From: Verrucomicrobiota bacterium
GTDB lineage: Bacteria; Verrucomicrobiota; Verrucomicrobiia; Verrucomicrobiales; Akkermansiaceae
Direction: 5' to 3'
Assembly (NCBI GenBank): GCA_026397725.1
Contig: JAPLUI010000400.1
Location: forward strand, 1 to 59,606
Length of the DNA stretch: 59,606 nt
Of this stretch, positions 7,633 to 15,251 are shown piece by piece; positions within the stretch are counted from its first letter, which is position 1; every line of letters starts with the position of its first letter. Position numbers and translations under genes: made by a program. The notes below the pieces were generated by a model, which made no database searches, was not told the origin of the DNA, and saw nothing but the letters and a program-made list of their open reading frames with translations.

Positions 7633-10600
7633 CTACACGCGGGCGAGCAGGCTGGAACCCAGCAAGATGACCAGGGCGAGACCGAGGAACAGCAGCGCCA
7701 GTCCGAGCTTGACGGCAAAGGTGTGCTTTTTCTGGAAGCCGATGAGGGTCTCGCTGCGGAGACCGCCATAAGCCAGGAGGAAAATGATGAGGAGCGGAGT
7801 GATGAAGGCGAGGTTGTAGATGACCAGCCACAGGACGGCATCGAGGCGGCCCTTCTGGATTTGATAGATGATGGGCGCATAGACCTGGCCGGTGCAGGCG
7901 AGTTCCAACAGGGAGATGACGAGGCCGGACAGGAAGGCGGCGATGACGAAGTTGCGGGCGCGGGCGCCGCTGCGGATGACGCTGCGGATGCGGTCCTTGA
8001 GCAGGCCGGGGAGTTGCAGGGTCATGGCCTCCAGCCGGCCGGCGCGGGCGCGGAAGGCATCGCGCAGCGAGAGCCAGGCGGCCAGCAGGGCGAGCAGGCC
8101 GAAGCCGAGGTTGAGCCAGCGCTGGATACCGGCAAAGCGCTCGTTGAGCTGATCCAACATCTCGTAGAGGAGCAGGCCGGCGGCGAGATAGGCGAGGAAC
8201 ACGGCGAGGATGAAGGCGGCCCCCACCATGAGCATTTCACGCGGCGAACGCCGGGCGATTTGCAGGTAGGACAGGAAGAAGATGATGGTGGCGAAGGCAC
8301 AGGGGTTGATCCCGTCTAACAAGCCGCCACCCAGCACCATGGTCAGGGTGATGGCCTGGTAGCGGCGCTCCACTTCGCGGGCGGCGGCGAGTTGTTCGGG
8401 GGCGTCGAGTTTGGCCCAGGCGTCGTCCTGGGCCTCGGCCATGGTTTGGGCGAGGAGTTTGCCGAGGGCGGTGGGGGTGAGGTCGCTGCCGATGACGAAG
8501 CCGGCTTGGGTGAAGACCGCGGGGGTGAGGGAGTGCTTGAGGGCAGGCACGCTGAAACGCCCGCATAAGGCCTGGTTGAGGACGGTGCCGGAGGCTTCCA
8601 GAATGTTGACCTCGGTAAGGCTCAGGAGGGGGAAATCGGTCTTGAGGGTGGCGAGGAACTGTTTGGCTTTGACGCATTCCGGGCACCCGGGTTTGTAAAA
8701 GAAGACGACTTCGAGCGAGCTGCGGGCGGGCGGGGCGGAGGCGGGCTCGTCGGTTAGAACCGGGGCGTTTTTGGGGGTGGGGGTGGCGGCGCTGGCGGCG
8801 AGCGAGGCGAAGGTGGCAAAGCCTTTGGCGGGGGCCGGGCTGATGCGGGAGTTGAGGATCCGGAGGTTTTCCGGCCTGATGTTAGCGGGGTTGATGACGG
8901 CGAGGAGGGGGCGCAGGGCGGGGGTGGCGCGGGCGGCATTTCTTTCGAGCCATTCGGTGATGCGGTTGGTGGCGAGGGATTCCTTGGAGAGGCGGGGCAG
9001 GAGGGCCACGAAGGCCTCAAGGTCGATGGGCACGCCCTGGGCGAGGAGGGCGAAGGAGGCTTCGAAGCGAATGAGCGGGGACGGGTCTTGCTCGGCGAGG
9101 CGCCTGAGGATGGCACGGACGCTGTCGTTGAGCCGGGCTTGCTTTTCGCTGTAGTTGGAGAACGATTCGCGGAGGTGCTGGGCATCGGAAAAGTGGTGGA
9201 GCCAGGAGCTGTCGGTTTTGGCGGCATGCTCCGGGAGCACCGCTCGCACAAAGGCCGCCGGATCGTTGGCGATGGCCTCGGCGCTGGCGGCGAGTTCGGC
9301 CGGGCGGACGCTGAGCAGGGTGTGCCAGGCGGCGCGGCGGAGCGTGGGATCCTTGGCGGTGCATTGTTGCTGGAGCGCGGCGAGGATCCGGGCATTGGGG
9401 CAGTGCCGGGCCGCGATGGCGGCGAGCACCCGCAGTGGCGTGGCAGCGTCCCGCGACTTGAGCACCGCAAGACACCAGGGACGGAACAACGGAGCGCTCT
9501 CGCGGGCGGCGTACTCGAAGCGGTAGCAGTAGGCTTCGTGGGCTTGGAGGCGGCTGTCGGGCTTGCCGAGTTCGTCAAGGACGAGGCCGACGAGGGCTTT
9601 GGCCTTCGCATTGGACAGGGCGCACGCGGCGGCGGCGCTGCGAACCTCCGGCACGGGATCGCGCAGGAGTGGCGTGAGCAGTTGAATCGCCTCGCGGGAG
9701 GTGGGCGAGCCGAGACCCTCACAAATGGCAATCTTCTGGGCGGTGGTGAAGGTGGCGAGGTCGCGGATGAGGGCGGTGTAGCCTTCGGCGTGGCCGCTGT
9801 TGGCTAGATTCCGCGCGGCGTTGAAGCGGAGGCCGGGCGGAGTGTCCGGGGTGGTGCGCTTCGCGATCTCACGGATGAGTTCGGCCTGGGCGGCCGGGAT
9901 GTTAGGCAGCTTGGGTTCCGCCGGCCGGGCGGTTTTGGGGTCATCGCCGGGGAGCCGGAAAGCGTCGTAGAGGGGATCCAGGGTGGTGGGCTCGCCGCTG
10001 TCCTTGACGGCATTGATGGCTTCTGCCAGAAACGGATCAAGGCGGCGGGAACTGGCTCGAAGGTTGAGCCGCTCCAGAATGGCGGTGGTTTTCTCAGGGA
10101 TGTTAGAGCGGAGGGCGGCGACGAGAGCGCTGGCGGCCTGGTTGGTTTTGAGGTCGTCGTCAGCCGCGGCGATGAAGCGGAGCGCGGCGCAGGCGACGTC
10201 GAGGTTCGGATCGGTGGCGAAGCGGAGGGCGAGCGGGGCGAGGGTCTTGGCGGTCTCGATGGCGCGGAGGGCGGCGAGGCGGGCATCGGTGGGGGCGGCG
10301 GCGAGTTTGGCGAGGATTTCGGCGTCCAGCGGCTGGCTCATGGCGCCGTAGCCTTCGATGATGGGGCCGGCCATGGCGTCATTGGCGAGGAACATGGCTT
10401 TGAGCTTCGGCAGGGCGTCCTTGGCACCGAGGGCGACTATCGCCTTGATGGCGGCGAAACGGACGAATTCATCCGGATCTTCGAGCAGGGCCAGGCAGGC
10501 GTCCTTGGCTTTGGTGACCTTGCGCTTGGTGACGTATTCGAGGGCGCTGGCGCGGACGCGCCAGCGGGGGTCGCTGAGGGCCTGGAGGATGGCGGCGTCT

Positions 10601-11727
10601 GAGTCGGGGGCCTTTTTCTTGGGGCCTGGCGAGAAGCGCTCATTGTCGCCGCTGAGGGTGAGGCTGGTCTGGATGGCGGAGACGAGGAGGTCTTCGTCCG
10701 GGTGGGTGAGGAAGGAACTGACGAGTTTCACGGTCTCCGGACCGGGGATGTCCTTGAGGCGGCGCAGGGCACCGTGGATGACATTGACGTCGGGTTCGGT
10801 GGCGAGCAGCGGGGCGATGATGGGGACCGCCTGGGCACCGCCGCTGACCAGGAGCGCATCGATGGCGGTTTCGCGGACGAGTGGATCGGGGTGGGTGATG
10901 AAGTCGCGGAGGATGGGCAAGGCCAGGGTGCCGGCGGTGCGGACGGTGGCCAGGGCGGAGAGCAGTTGGTCGCGGCTGCCGAAGGTGAGCTGGCGGGCCG
11001 CGTCGGCGGCTTGGTCGCCGAGTGGGCGGGCGAGGGTGATTTGGTATTGGGCCTCACGGATGCGGGCGCGGCTGCCGGGTGGCAAGGTCGGGGTGTCGTT
11101 GAGGAAGGTTTCGAGAAAACCGACGGCGGAGAGGCCCTCGGCTTCTAACATGCGGCGGGCACGCGTGGCCAGGTCGCTATCCCCGGCCAGCAGGTCGCGG
11201 AGGTAGCTGCGGCGCTGGTCGTCGGAGAAGAGGGTGCCGGAGCGGGGAGCGGCGGCGGATTCACCGGCCCAGGCATGCCAGCGGGCGAGGGCGCCGAGGT
11301 TTTCCGGGGACTCGGCAGGGGTCCATGGGTTGTAGGCGAAATCGCCACCGGCGAGTTCTTCGAGCAGTTCCAGCGTGCCGAGGCGGACGGCGAGGGCGGG
11401 GTGCTTGAGGAGGGCGACGAGATCCGCACGCGGCGGGGCCTTGGCCTCGAGGAGGGTGGCGCGGATGACCGGGCGGCGCTCCGGGTCAGCCAACTGGGGC
11501 AGCACCTCGGCCAGGGTGGCTAGATCCAGCGTCCCATGGCGGAAGCGCTCGAAGGCCTCGTCGGCGGGAGTCGTGTTCGCGGCGGGCGGGGCGTCTGGTT
11601 CGGGAGGACCCTCCGCATCCTGCGCCCGGAGGGCGGGGATCAGGGCGAGCAGGAAGGTTAGAGTTAGGAAGGGGCGGCGCAAGGGCGTTGGCAGGTTGGG
11701 ATTTGGGCTTTGGGATTTATAATTCAA
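7633..11727 (-). CDS. HEAT-repeat / thioredoxin (CPEC) / DsbD-type membrane fusion protein
   Basis: 1364 aa. A signal peptide (RRPFLTLTFLLALIPALRA) is followed by about 900 residues of HEAT-like helical repeats ('DP..VR..A...L' units). Next comes a thioredoxin-fold segment with CPEC at 1015-1018 (FFYKPGCPECVKA), then a DsbD/CcdA-type membrane domain. The membrane domain carries the paired cysteines NPCAF (Cys1143) and ELACTGQVY (Cys1278) and roughly six membrane helices. The known DsbD/CcdA role is to pass electrons from cytoplasmic thioredoxin across the membrane. The HEAT part probably docks a partner outside. The annotated start is TTG at 11727, overlapping the upstream stop (TTGA), with its first codons inside a 7-base repeat array. 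A TTG at 11682 just before the signal peptide is equally likely. It is the last gene of the Bat-type operon. Confidence 0.85.
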   Translation of the reverse strand: MNYKSQSPNPNLPTPLRRPFLTLTFLLALIPALRAQDAEGPPEPDAPPAANTTPADEAFERFRHGTLDLATLAEVLPQLADPERRPVIRATLLEAKAPPRADLVALLKHPALAVRLGTLELLEELAGGDFAYNPWTPAESPENLGALARWHAWAGESAAAPRSGTLFSDDQRRSYLRDLLAGDSDLATRARRMLEAEGLSAVGFLETFLNDTPTLPPGSRARIREAQYQITLARPLGDQAADAARQLTFGSRDQLLSALATVRTAGTLALPILRDFITHPDPLVRETAIDALLVSGGAQAVPIIAPLLATEPDVNVIHGALRRLKDIPGPETVKLVSSFLTHPDEDLLVSAIQTSLTLSGDNERFSPGPKKKAPDSDAAILQALSDPRWRVRASALEYVTKRKVTKAKDACLALLEDPDEFVRFAAIKAIVALGAKDALPKLKAMFLANDAMAGPIIEGYGAMSQPLDAEILAKLAAAPTDARLAALRAIETAKTLAPLALRFATDPNLDVACAALRFIAAADDDLKTNQAASALVAALRSNIPEKTTAILERLNLRASSRRLDPFLAEAINAVKDSGEPTTLDPLYDAFRLPGDDPKTARPAEPKLPNIPAAQAELIREIAKRTTPDTPPGLRFNAARNLANSGHAEGYTALIRDLATFTTAQKIAICEGLGSPTSREAIQLLTPLLRDPVPEVRSAAAACALSNAKAKALVGLVLDELGKPDSRLQAHEAYCYRFEYAARESAPLFRPWCLAVLKSRDAATPLRVLAAIAARHCPNARILAALQQQCTAKDPTLRRAAWHTLLSVRPAELAASAEAIANDPAAFVRAVLPEHAAKTDSSWLHHFSDAQHLRESFSNYSEKQARLNDSVRAILRRLAEQDPSPLIRFEASFALLAQGVPIDLEAFVALLPRLSKESLATNRITEWLERNAARATPALRPLLAVINPANIRPENLRILNSRISPAPAKGFATFASLAASAATPTPKNAPVLTDEPASAPPARSSLEVVFFYKPGCPECVKAKQFLATLKTDFPLLSLTEVNILEASGTVLNQALCGRFSVPALKHSLTPAVFTQAGFVIGSDLTPTALGKLLAQTMAEAQDDAWAKLDAPEQLAAAREVERRYQAITLTMVLGGGLLDGINPCAFATIIFFLSYLQIARRSPREMLMVGAAFILAVFLAYLAAGLLLYEMLDQLNERFAGIQRWLNLGFGLLALLAAWLSLRDAFRARAGRLEAMTLQLPGLLKDRIRSVIRSGARARNFVIAAFLSGLVISLLELACTGQVYAPIIYQIQKGRLDAVLWLVIYNLAFITPLLIIFLLAYGGLRSETLIGFQKKHTFAVKLGLALLFLGLALVILLGSSLLARV
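11694..11721. repeat. Heptamer tandem array (GGTTGGG/ATTTGGG type)
   Basis: Four successive 7-base units (GGTTGGG, ATTTGGG, CTTTGGG, ATTTATA) with period 7. It overlaps the first codons of the HEAT-thioredoxin-DsbD gene if the TTG start at 11727 is used. Confidence 0.65.
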
Positions 11728-12368
11728 TGCAGGAGGGCGTAGGCGAGGATGTTGGCGTTGATTTCCATGGAGTTTTGGATTTCGTTGCCGCCACAGCAGC
11801 AGCAGCCTTCGGCGTGGGAGCTGTCGTTGAGGCCCTCCGGGGAATAGACGACGACGATCTTGCCATTGCGGGTGAAGCCCTTGAGCAGGGTTTCCGGGCC
11901 GGAGTGGGAGAGTTTCAGGTCCTTGACGGTGAAGACGGTGCGGAAGATTTCATGGCTGAGCGGGATGTCCTTGAGGCAGTCGTTGCCGAAGATGGCCTTG
12001 ATTTCGCGCTCGAAGGACTTGCTCCAGGCTTCGTTGGAACACGAGGCGGAGGCCAGCAGGAAACCGCCGTTCTCAAGGTATTTCCTGAGGTTTTCGCGTT
12101 CCTTGGTGGTGAGATTGAAGTCGCTCTCACCCGTCATGATGACAAACGGGATCTTGAAGAGTTCGTCATCGGCGAGCTTGACGGCCTTGAAGCGGCGCTC
12201 GGTGGCGATCGAGGTCTTCTGCTGCACGGTGGTGAGGAACTCGTCGCTGAAGCACTTGGAGGTCTTGGTGCCGGCATAGATGAGATTGCCGCACTCGACG
12301 GCACCTTCCTTGGCGATGATCGGGGAGGCCAGGGCGAGGAGGATGATGAGGAGGGGGAGCGGTTTCAT
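11724..12368 (-). CDS. DUF4159-family secreted protein with a four-cysteine cluster
   Basis: 214 aa. A signal peptide (MKPLPLLIILLALASPIIA) is followed by a DUF4159-like domain that recalls a class I glutamine-amidotransferase fold (FVIMTGESDFNLTTKE, then LRKYLENGGFLL). Such proteins are regular companions of MoxR, DUF58 and BatA. Unusual here are several Cys residues (26, 39 and others) and an uninterrupted Cys189-Cys192 run in EGCCCCGGNEI, which looks suited to metal binding or disulfide chemistry. The next gene downstream carries a thioredoxin/DsbD module, so a thiol-exchange partnership is a reasonable guess. Start ATG at 12368; its stop overlaps the next start. Confidence 0.75.
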   Translation of the reverse strand: MKPLPLLIILLALASPIIAKEGAVECGNLIYAGTKTSKCFSDEFLTTVQQKTSIATERRFKAVKLADDELFKIPFVIMTGESDFNLTTKERENLRKYLENGGFLLASASCSNEAWSKSFEREIKAIFGNDCLKDIPLSHEIFRTVFTVKDLKLSHSGPETLLKGFTRNGKIVVVYSPEGLNDSSHAEGCCCCGGNEIQNSMEINANILAYALLH

Positions 12369-12385
12369 GGGGAGGATGGGGGTTG

Positions 12386-12403
12386 GTCGGACGGGTCGGA
12401 CGG
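12386..12403. repeat. Nonamer array GTCGGACGG x2
   Basis: Two exact tandem copies of GTCGGACGG in the 38-base spacer between the DUF4159 and DUF4175-like genes. The coding-strand reading is CCGTCCGAC. It belongs to the TCGGACGG family found in five other spacers. Confidence 0.65.
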
Positions 12404-12406
12404 ATT

Positions 12407-15175
12407 TCAGGGTGTTAGGAATTTTCTCACGGCCTGGCGGTAGGGTTCGGGGATGGCTTCGGGGGTGGCGGTGGTGGCTTGGCCTTGGCGGGTGGTGGTG
12501 GGTTTGAGGGTGCCGACTTCGGCGGTGGCGGGCAACGGTTGGACCGGGCGGGTCTGGCCCTCGCCGTTGCGGCCGCTACCGGCGGGTGCGGCATCGGAGA
12601 ATTGGAGGCGCTCGGGACCGACGACGGGGAGGTCCATGGGGAAGCCGCCGCCCGGCGCACCGGCGAGGCCCGGGCCGGCCGGGCCCTGGCCTTGGCCGCC
12701 GGGTTGCTCGCCTTTGCCCTGGCCGGGGTTTTGGCCGAGGAGGGCGTCGAGGAGTTGTTGGAGGTTTTGGTTGATGTCGGGGCGCGGGATGTTGAACTGT
12801 GGGGCTTGGCCTTTGGCGGCTTGCGGGAAGGGCTCGGGCTCGGACAGGAGGCGTTCGAGCAGGGCCCGGGCGCGTTCGGCGTTGGCGTAGGCATCGGCGG
12901 CGTCGCCCGCCTTGCCGTGCTTGGCGGCGGCATCCATGAGGGATTCCGGGGCGGCTTCGGTGAGATCGTCAAGGAACTTGAGGGCGGAATCCAGCATGGG
13001 GGTCAGGTCGGGGTCATCCTTGGGCAGGGCTTCGGCGCGGCGGCGGAGTTCGGTCTTGAAGTCGTCGAGGGCCAGGCGGTTTTTTTCCTGGGTTTCGGCG
13101 AGCGACGGCAACAGGCGGCGGTTTTGGTCGTCGCCTTGGCGGAGTTCCTCGACGATGGTGCCGAAGCGTTTGGCGAGGTTGGCTTGGGATTCGTAGATCT
13201 GGCGGAACTTGGCGGCCATCTCAAGGAGGGTGGCGGTTTGGTTGACCTTGTTGACGTCCTCATCGAGTTGTTCGGCCTGGGGTTGTTGGCGACCGAGGCG
13301 TTTGAGCATTTCGTCGATGGCGGCCTGTTGGTCGGCCTTGGGGGCTTTGGGGTCGAAATTTTCCAGTGGCGGGATATTCTCGCGGAGGTCGTCGGCTTGT
13401 TTTTCGGCGAGGTCCTGGAGGCGCTTTTCCAGTTCGAAGGCGGGGAAGTCCCTGGCGATCTTATCGAGGAGATCAGCGGCCTGGGCGTGGGCGTTTTTCG
13501 CTTCGTCGGCGGCTTTTTTGATGGCGTCGGGCTCACCTTTATCGGTGGCTTGTTGGAGATTTTCGAGGGCCTTGCGGGCATGGTCGATGGCGTCCCTGGC
13601 GGCCTGGAAGCGCTTGGCGAATTGGGCGATGGTGGTTTTGGCGCGGAGGTACTGGGCGTATTGGTCGTCGGAAATGATCCGGATGCGGGAGATCTCCGAA
13701 CTGCCCTGGCCGAGGAGCGAGGGGTTGTGGTCGGAGGCCTCGAGCATGAGTTCGATGGTTTGGCCGGCATCAAGGCCGAGTTCCGCGAGGTCGAGCTGGT
13801 CGGCAAAATCATAGGACTTGTCGCGGAGCGCCGGGGCGACGATGCGGGCCCGGTCGCGGAATCCGGACAGGGTCCGGACCCAGTGGATCTTGGCAAGGGC
13901 GAAGTCGTCCTGGGCGCGACCGACGACCGGAATGAAGGACTTGGGCGTGGCCAGGAGCATCGGCGGCGGGGAGGTGAGCACGACGCTGGGCGGGAGGTCC
14001 GGCAGGGTGCGAAAGGCGAGGTCGAGCGGGCGCGGGCTGGGCGTGCCGCGGAGGTCGCGGAGGGTGGCGGAGAGGCGGCCGGACTGGGTGGCCGTCCAAG
14101 TGAAGGCGGCGGTGTGGGAGGCCGGGAGGGTGGCCGGATGGGCTTGCGGAACGGGCTCGGCGCCCGGCACGGTGGCGGGAGTGAAGACGAGGGTGGCGGA
14201 GCCAAGCGGGCGATTGCTGGTGAGTTCGAGCGTGACGGTGGCACCCTCGATGGCGGCGATCTCGTTGGTATCGAGCGGGAACTCGGTGGCGGGCAGGCCG
14301 GTGTAGGCGGGCGGGGTGAGGCGGACGAGGCCGTTGAGGATGTTAGGTTCGAGGAGGATTTCCACGGTGTGCCAGGTGGAGCGGGCCTTGCCGGAGGCGA
14401 AGGCGATTTCGAGGGGTTCGGTGAGGCCGTCGAGCTTGCGGGAGAAGCGGGTGGGGGCCTCGCGGAAGGCCGGGAGGCGGAGGATGTCGCCGGTGCGGGC
14501 TTGGCGGATGAGGCACTCGACGGGCCGGGTGAGGGCCGCCCCGGTGATCTCCGCAGAGATGAGGAGGTCTCCGCCATAGACGGTGGCCGGCTTGGCGGGA
14601 TCGAGAGTGAAAACGAGCGGGCTGTAGGGTGGGATGTCGGCGGCAGGGTGCCGCAGACGGGCGGTGATGGTGGCAAAGGCGGCGGGCTGGGCGAGGCGCA
14701 GACTGCCGATGGCCAGCAACGGAACGGTTAGGGCGAGCAGGGCAAGGCCGGGAAAACGCCAGGGAATGAGCTTCTTGGCAGGGAGCGCGGCGAGCGCGGC
14801 GGCAGCGGAATCCAGGGTGCGGGTGGTGAGGAGTTGCGCCAGCGGCGTGGGGGCGGCGGCGGGATCGAGCGAGAGCGAGGCGGCAACGGGACAGCGTGGG
14901 TCGGCGAGCGCGGCATCGGCGCAGGCGGCGGCGGTGCGGGCGGAGACCCGGAGCGAGCGGATGAGGGCGATGAGCAGGGCGATGGCACAGCTCGCCACCA
15001 GCACGGCGGTGATGGCAATGCGGGCGGAGGTTTCAAAGGCGGCCACCGCATCGGTTAGGCCGAAGAGCAGCCAGAGGGTGGCGGCCAGCGCGAGGAGGCC
15101 GAGCCACGCGCCGAGGAGCCGGGTGCCCCGGAGGAGGAAACGGATGCGGCGGAGATGGGTGGAGAAGGCGCTCAT
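12407..15175 (-). CDS. DUF4175-like membrane protein with a long coiled-coil region
   Basis: 922 aa. Two or three N-terminal membrane helices (about residues 20-75 and 140-160) precede a large extracytoplasmic part. That part has beta-rich domains (about 180-480), then a long Gln/Ala/Glu/Lys-rich coiled-coil stretch (about 500-760) and a Gly/Pro/Gln-rich C-terminal tail (GQNPGQGKGEQPGGQGQGPA). This architecture matches the DUF4175-type proteins that accompany Bat operons in planctomycetes and verrucomicrobia. The coil suggests multimerisation; the low-complexity tail suggests an extended linker. The start is ATG at 15175. It is separated from the upstream VWA gene by a 76-base spacer holding a nonamer array with a strong hairpin. 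Confidence 0.75.
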   Translation of the reverse strand: MSAFSTHLRRIRFLLRGTRLLGAWLGLLALAATLWLLFGLTDAVAAFETSARIAITAVLVASCAIALLIALIRSLRVSARTAAACADAALADPRCPVAASLSLDPAAAPTPLAQLLTTRTLDSAAAALAALPAKKLIPWRFPGLALLALTVPLLAIGSLRLAQPAAFATITARLRHPAADIPPYSPLVFTLDPAKPATVYGGDLLISAEITGAALTRPVECLIRQARTGDILRLPAFREAPTRFSRKLDGLTEPLEIAFASGKARSTWHTVEILLEPNILNGLVRLTPPAYTGLPATEFPLDTNEIAAIEGATVTLELTSNRPLGSATLVFTPATVPGAEPVPQAHPATLPASHTAAFTWTATQSGRLSATLRDLRGTPSPRPLDLAFRTLPDLPPSVVLTSPPPMLLATPKSFIPVVGRAQDDFALAKIHWVRTLSGFRDRARIVAPALRDKSYDFADQLDLAELGLDAGQTIELMLEASDHNPSLLGQGSSEISRIRIISDDQYAQYLRAKTTIAQFAKRFQAARDAIDHARKALENLQQATDKGEPDAIKKAADEAKNAHAQAADLLDKIARDFPAFELEKRLQDLAEKQADDLRENIPPLENFDPKAPKADQQAAIDEMLKRLGRQQPQAEQLDEDVNKVNQTATLLEMAAKFRQIYESQANLAKRFGTIVEELRQGDDQNRRLLPSLAETQEKNRLALDDFKTELRRRAEALPKDDPDLTPMLDSALKFLDDLTEAAPESLMDAAAKHGKAGDAADAYANAERARALLERLLSEPEPFPQAAKGQAPQFNIPRPDINQNLQQLLDALLGQNPGQGKGEQPGGQGQGPAGPGLAGAPGGGFPMDLPVVGPERLQFSDAAPAGSGRNGEGQTRPVQPLPATAEVGTLKPTTTRQGQATTATPEAIPEPYRQAVRKFLTP

Positions 15176-15214
15176 GGAGGGGAGGGGTATCGGATATTGG
15201 CTGTCAGGGAAGAG

Positions 15215-15245
15215 GATCGGTCGGATCGGTCGGAGCCGACCGATC
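15215..15245. repeat. Nonamer array GATCGGTCG with a perfect 10-bp hairpin
   Basis: Units GATCGGTCG (15215-15223 and 15224-15232) and GAGCCGACC, period 9. GATCGGTCGG at 15224-15233 pairs perfectly with CCGACCGATC at 15236-15245. It lies in the spacer between the VWA and DUF4175-like genes and could slow or attenuate transcription inside the operon. Confidence 0.65.
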
Positions 15246-15251
15246 TCTTCT

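Noticed and set aside
12479..14731. Long open frame on the plus strand (750 codons) opposite the DUF4175-like gene
   Set aside because: High-GC shadow of the minus-strand gene: Gly/Arg/Glu-rich, no domain, no ribosome site. Similar shadows at 6631-8319, 21023-22180 and 1248-1913 were also dropped.
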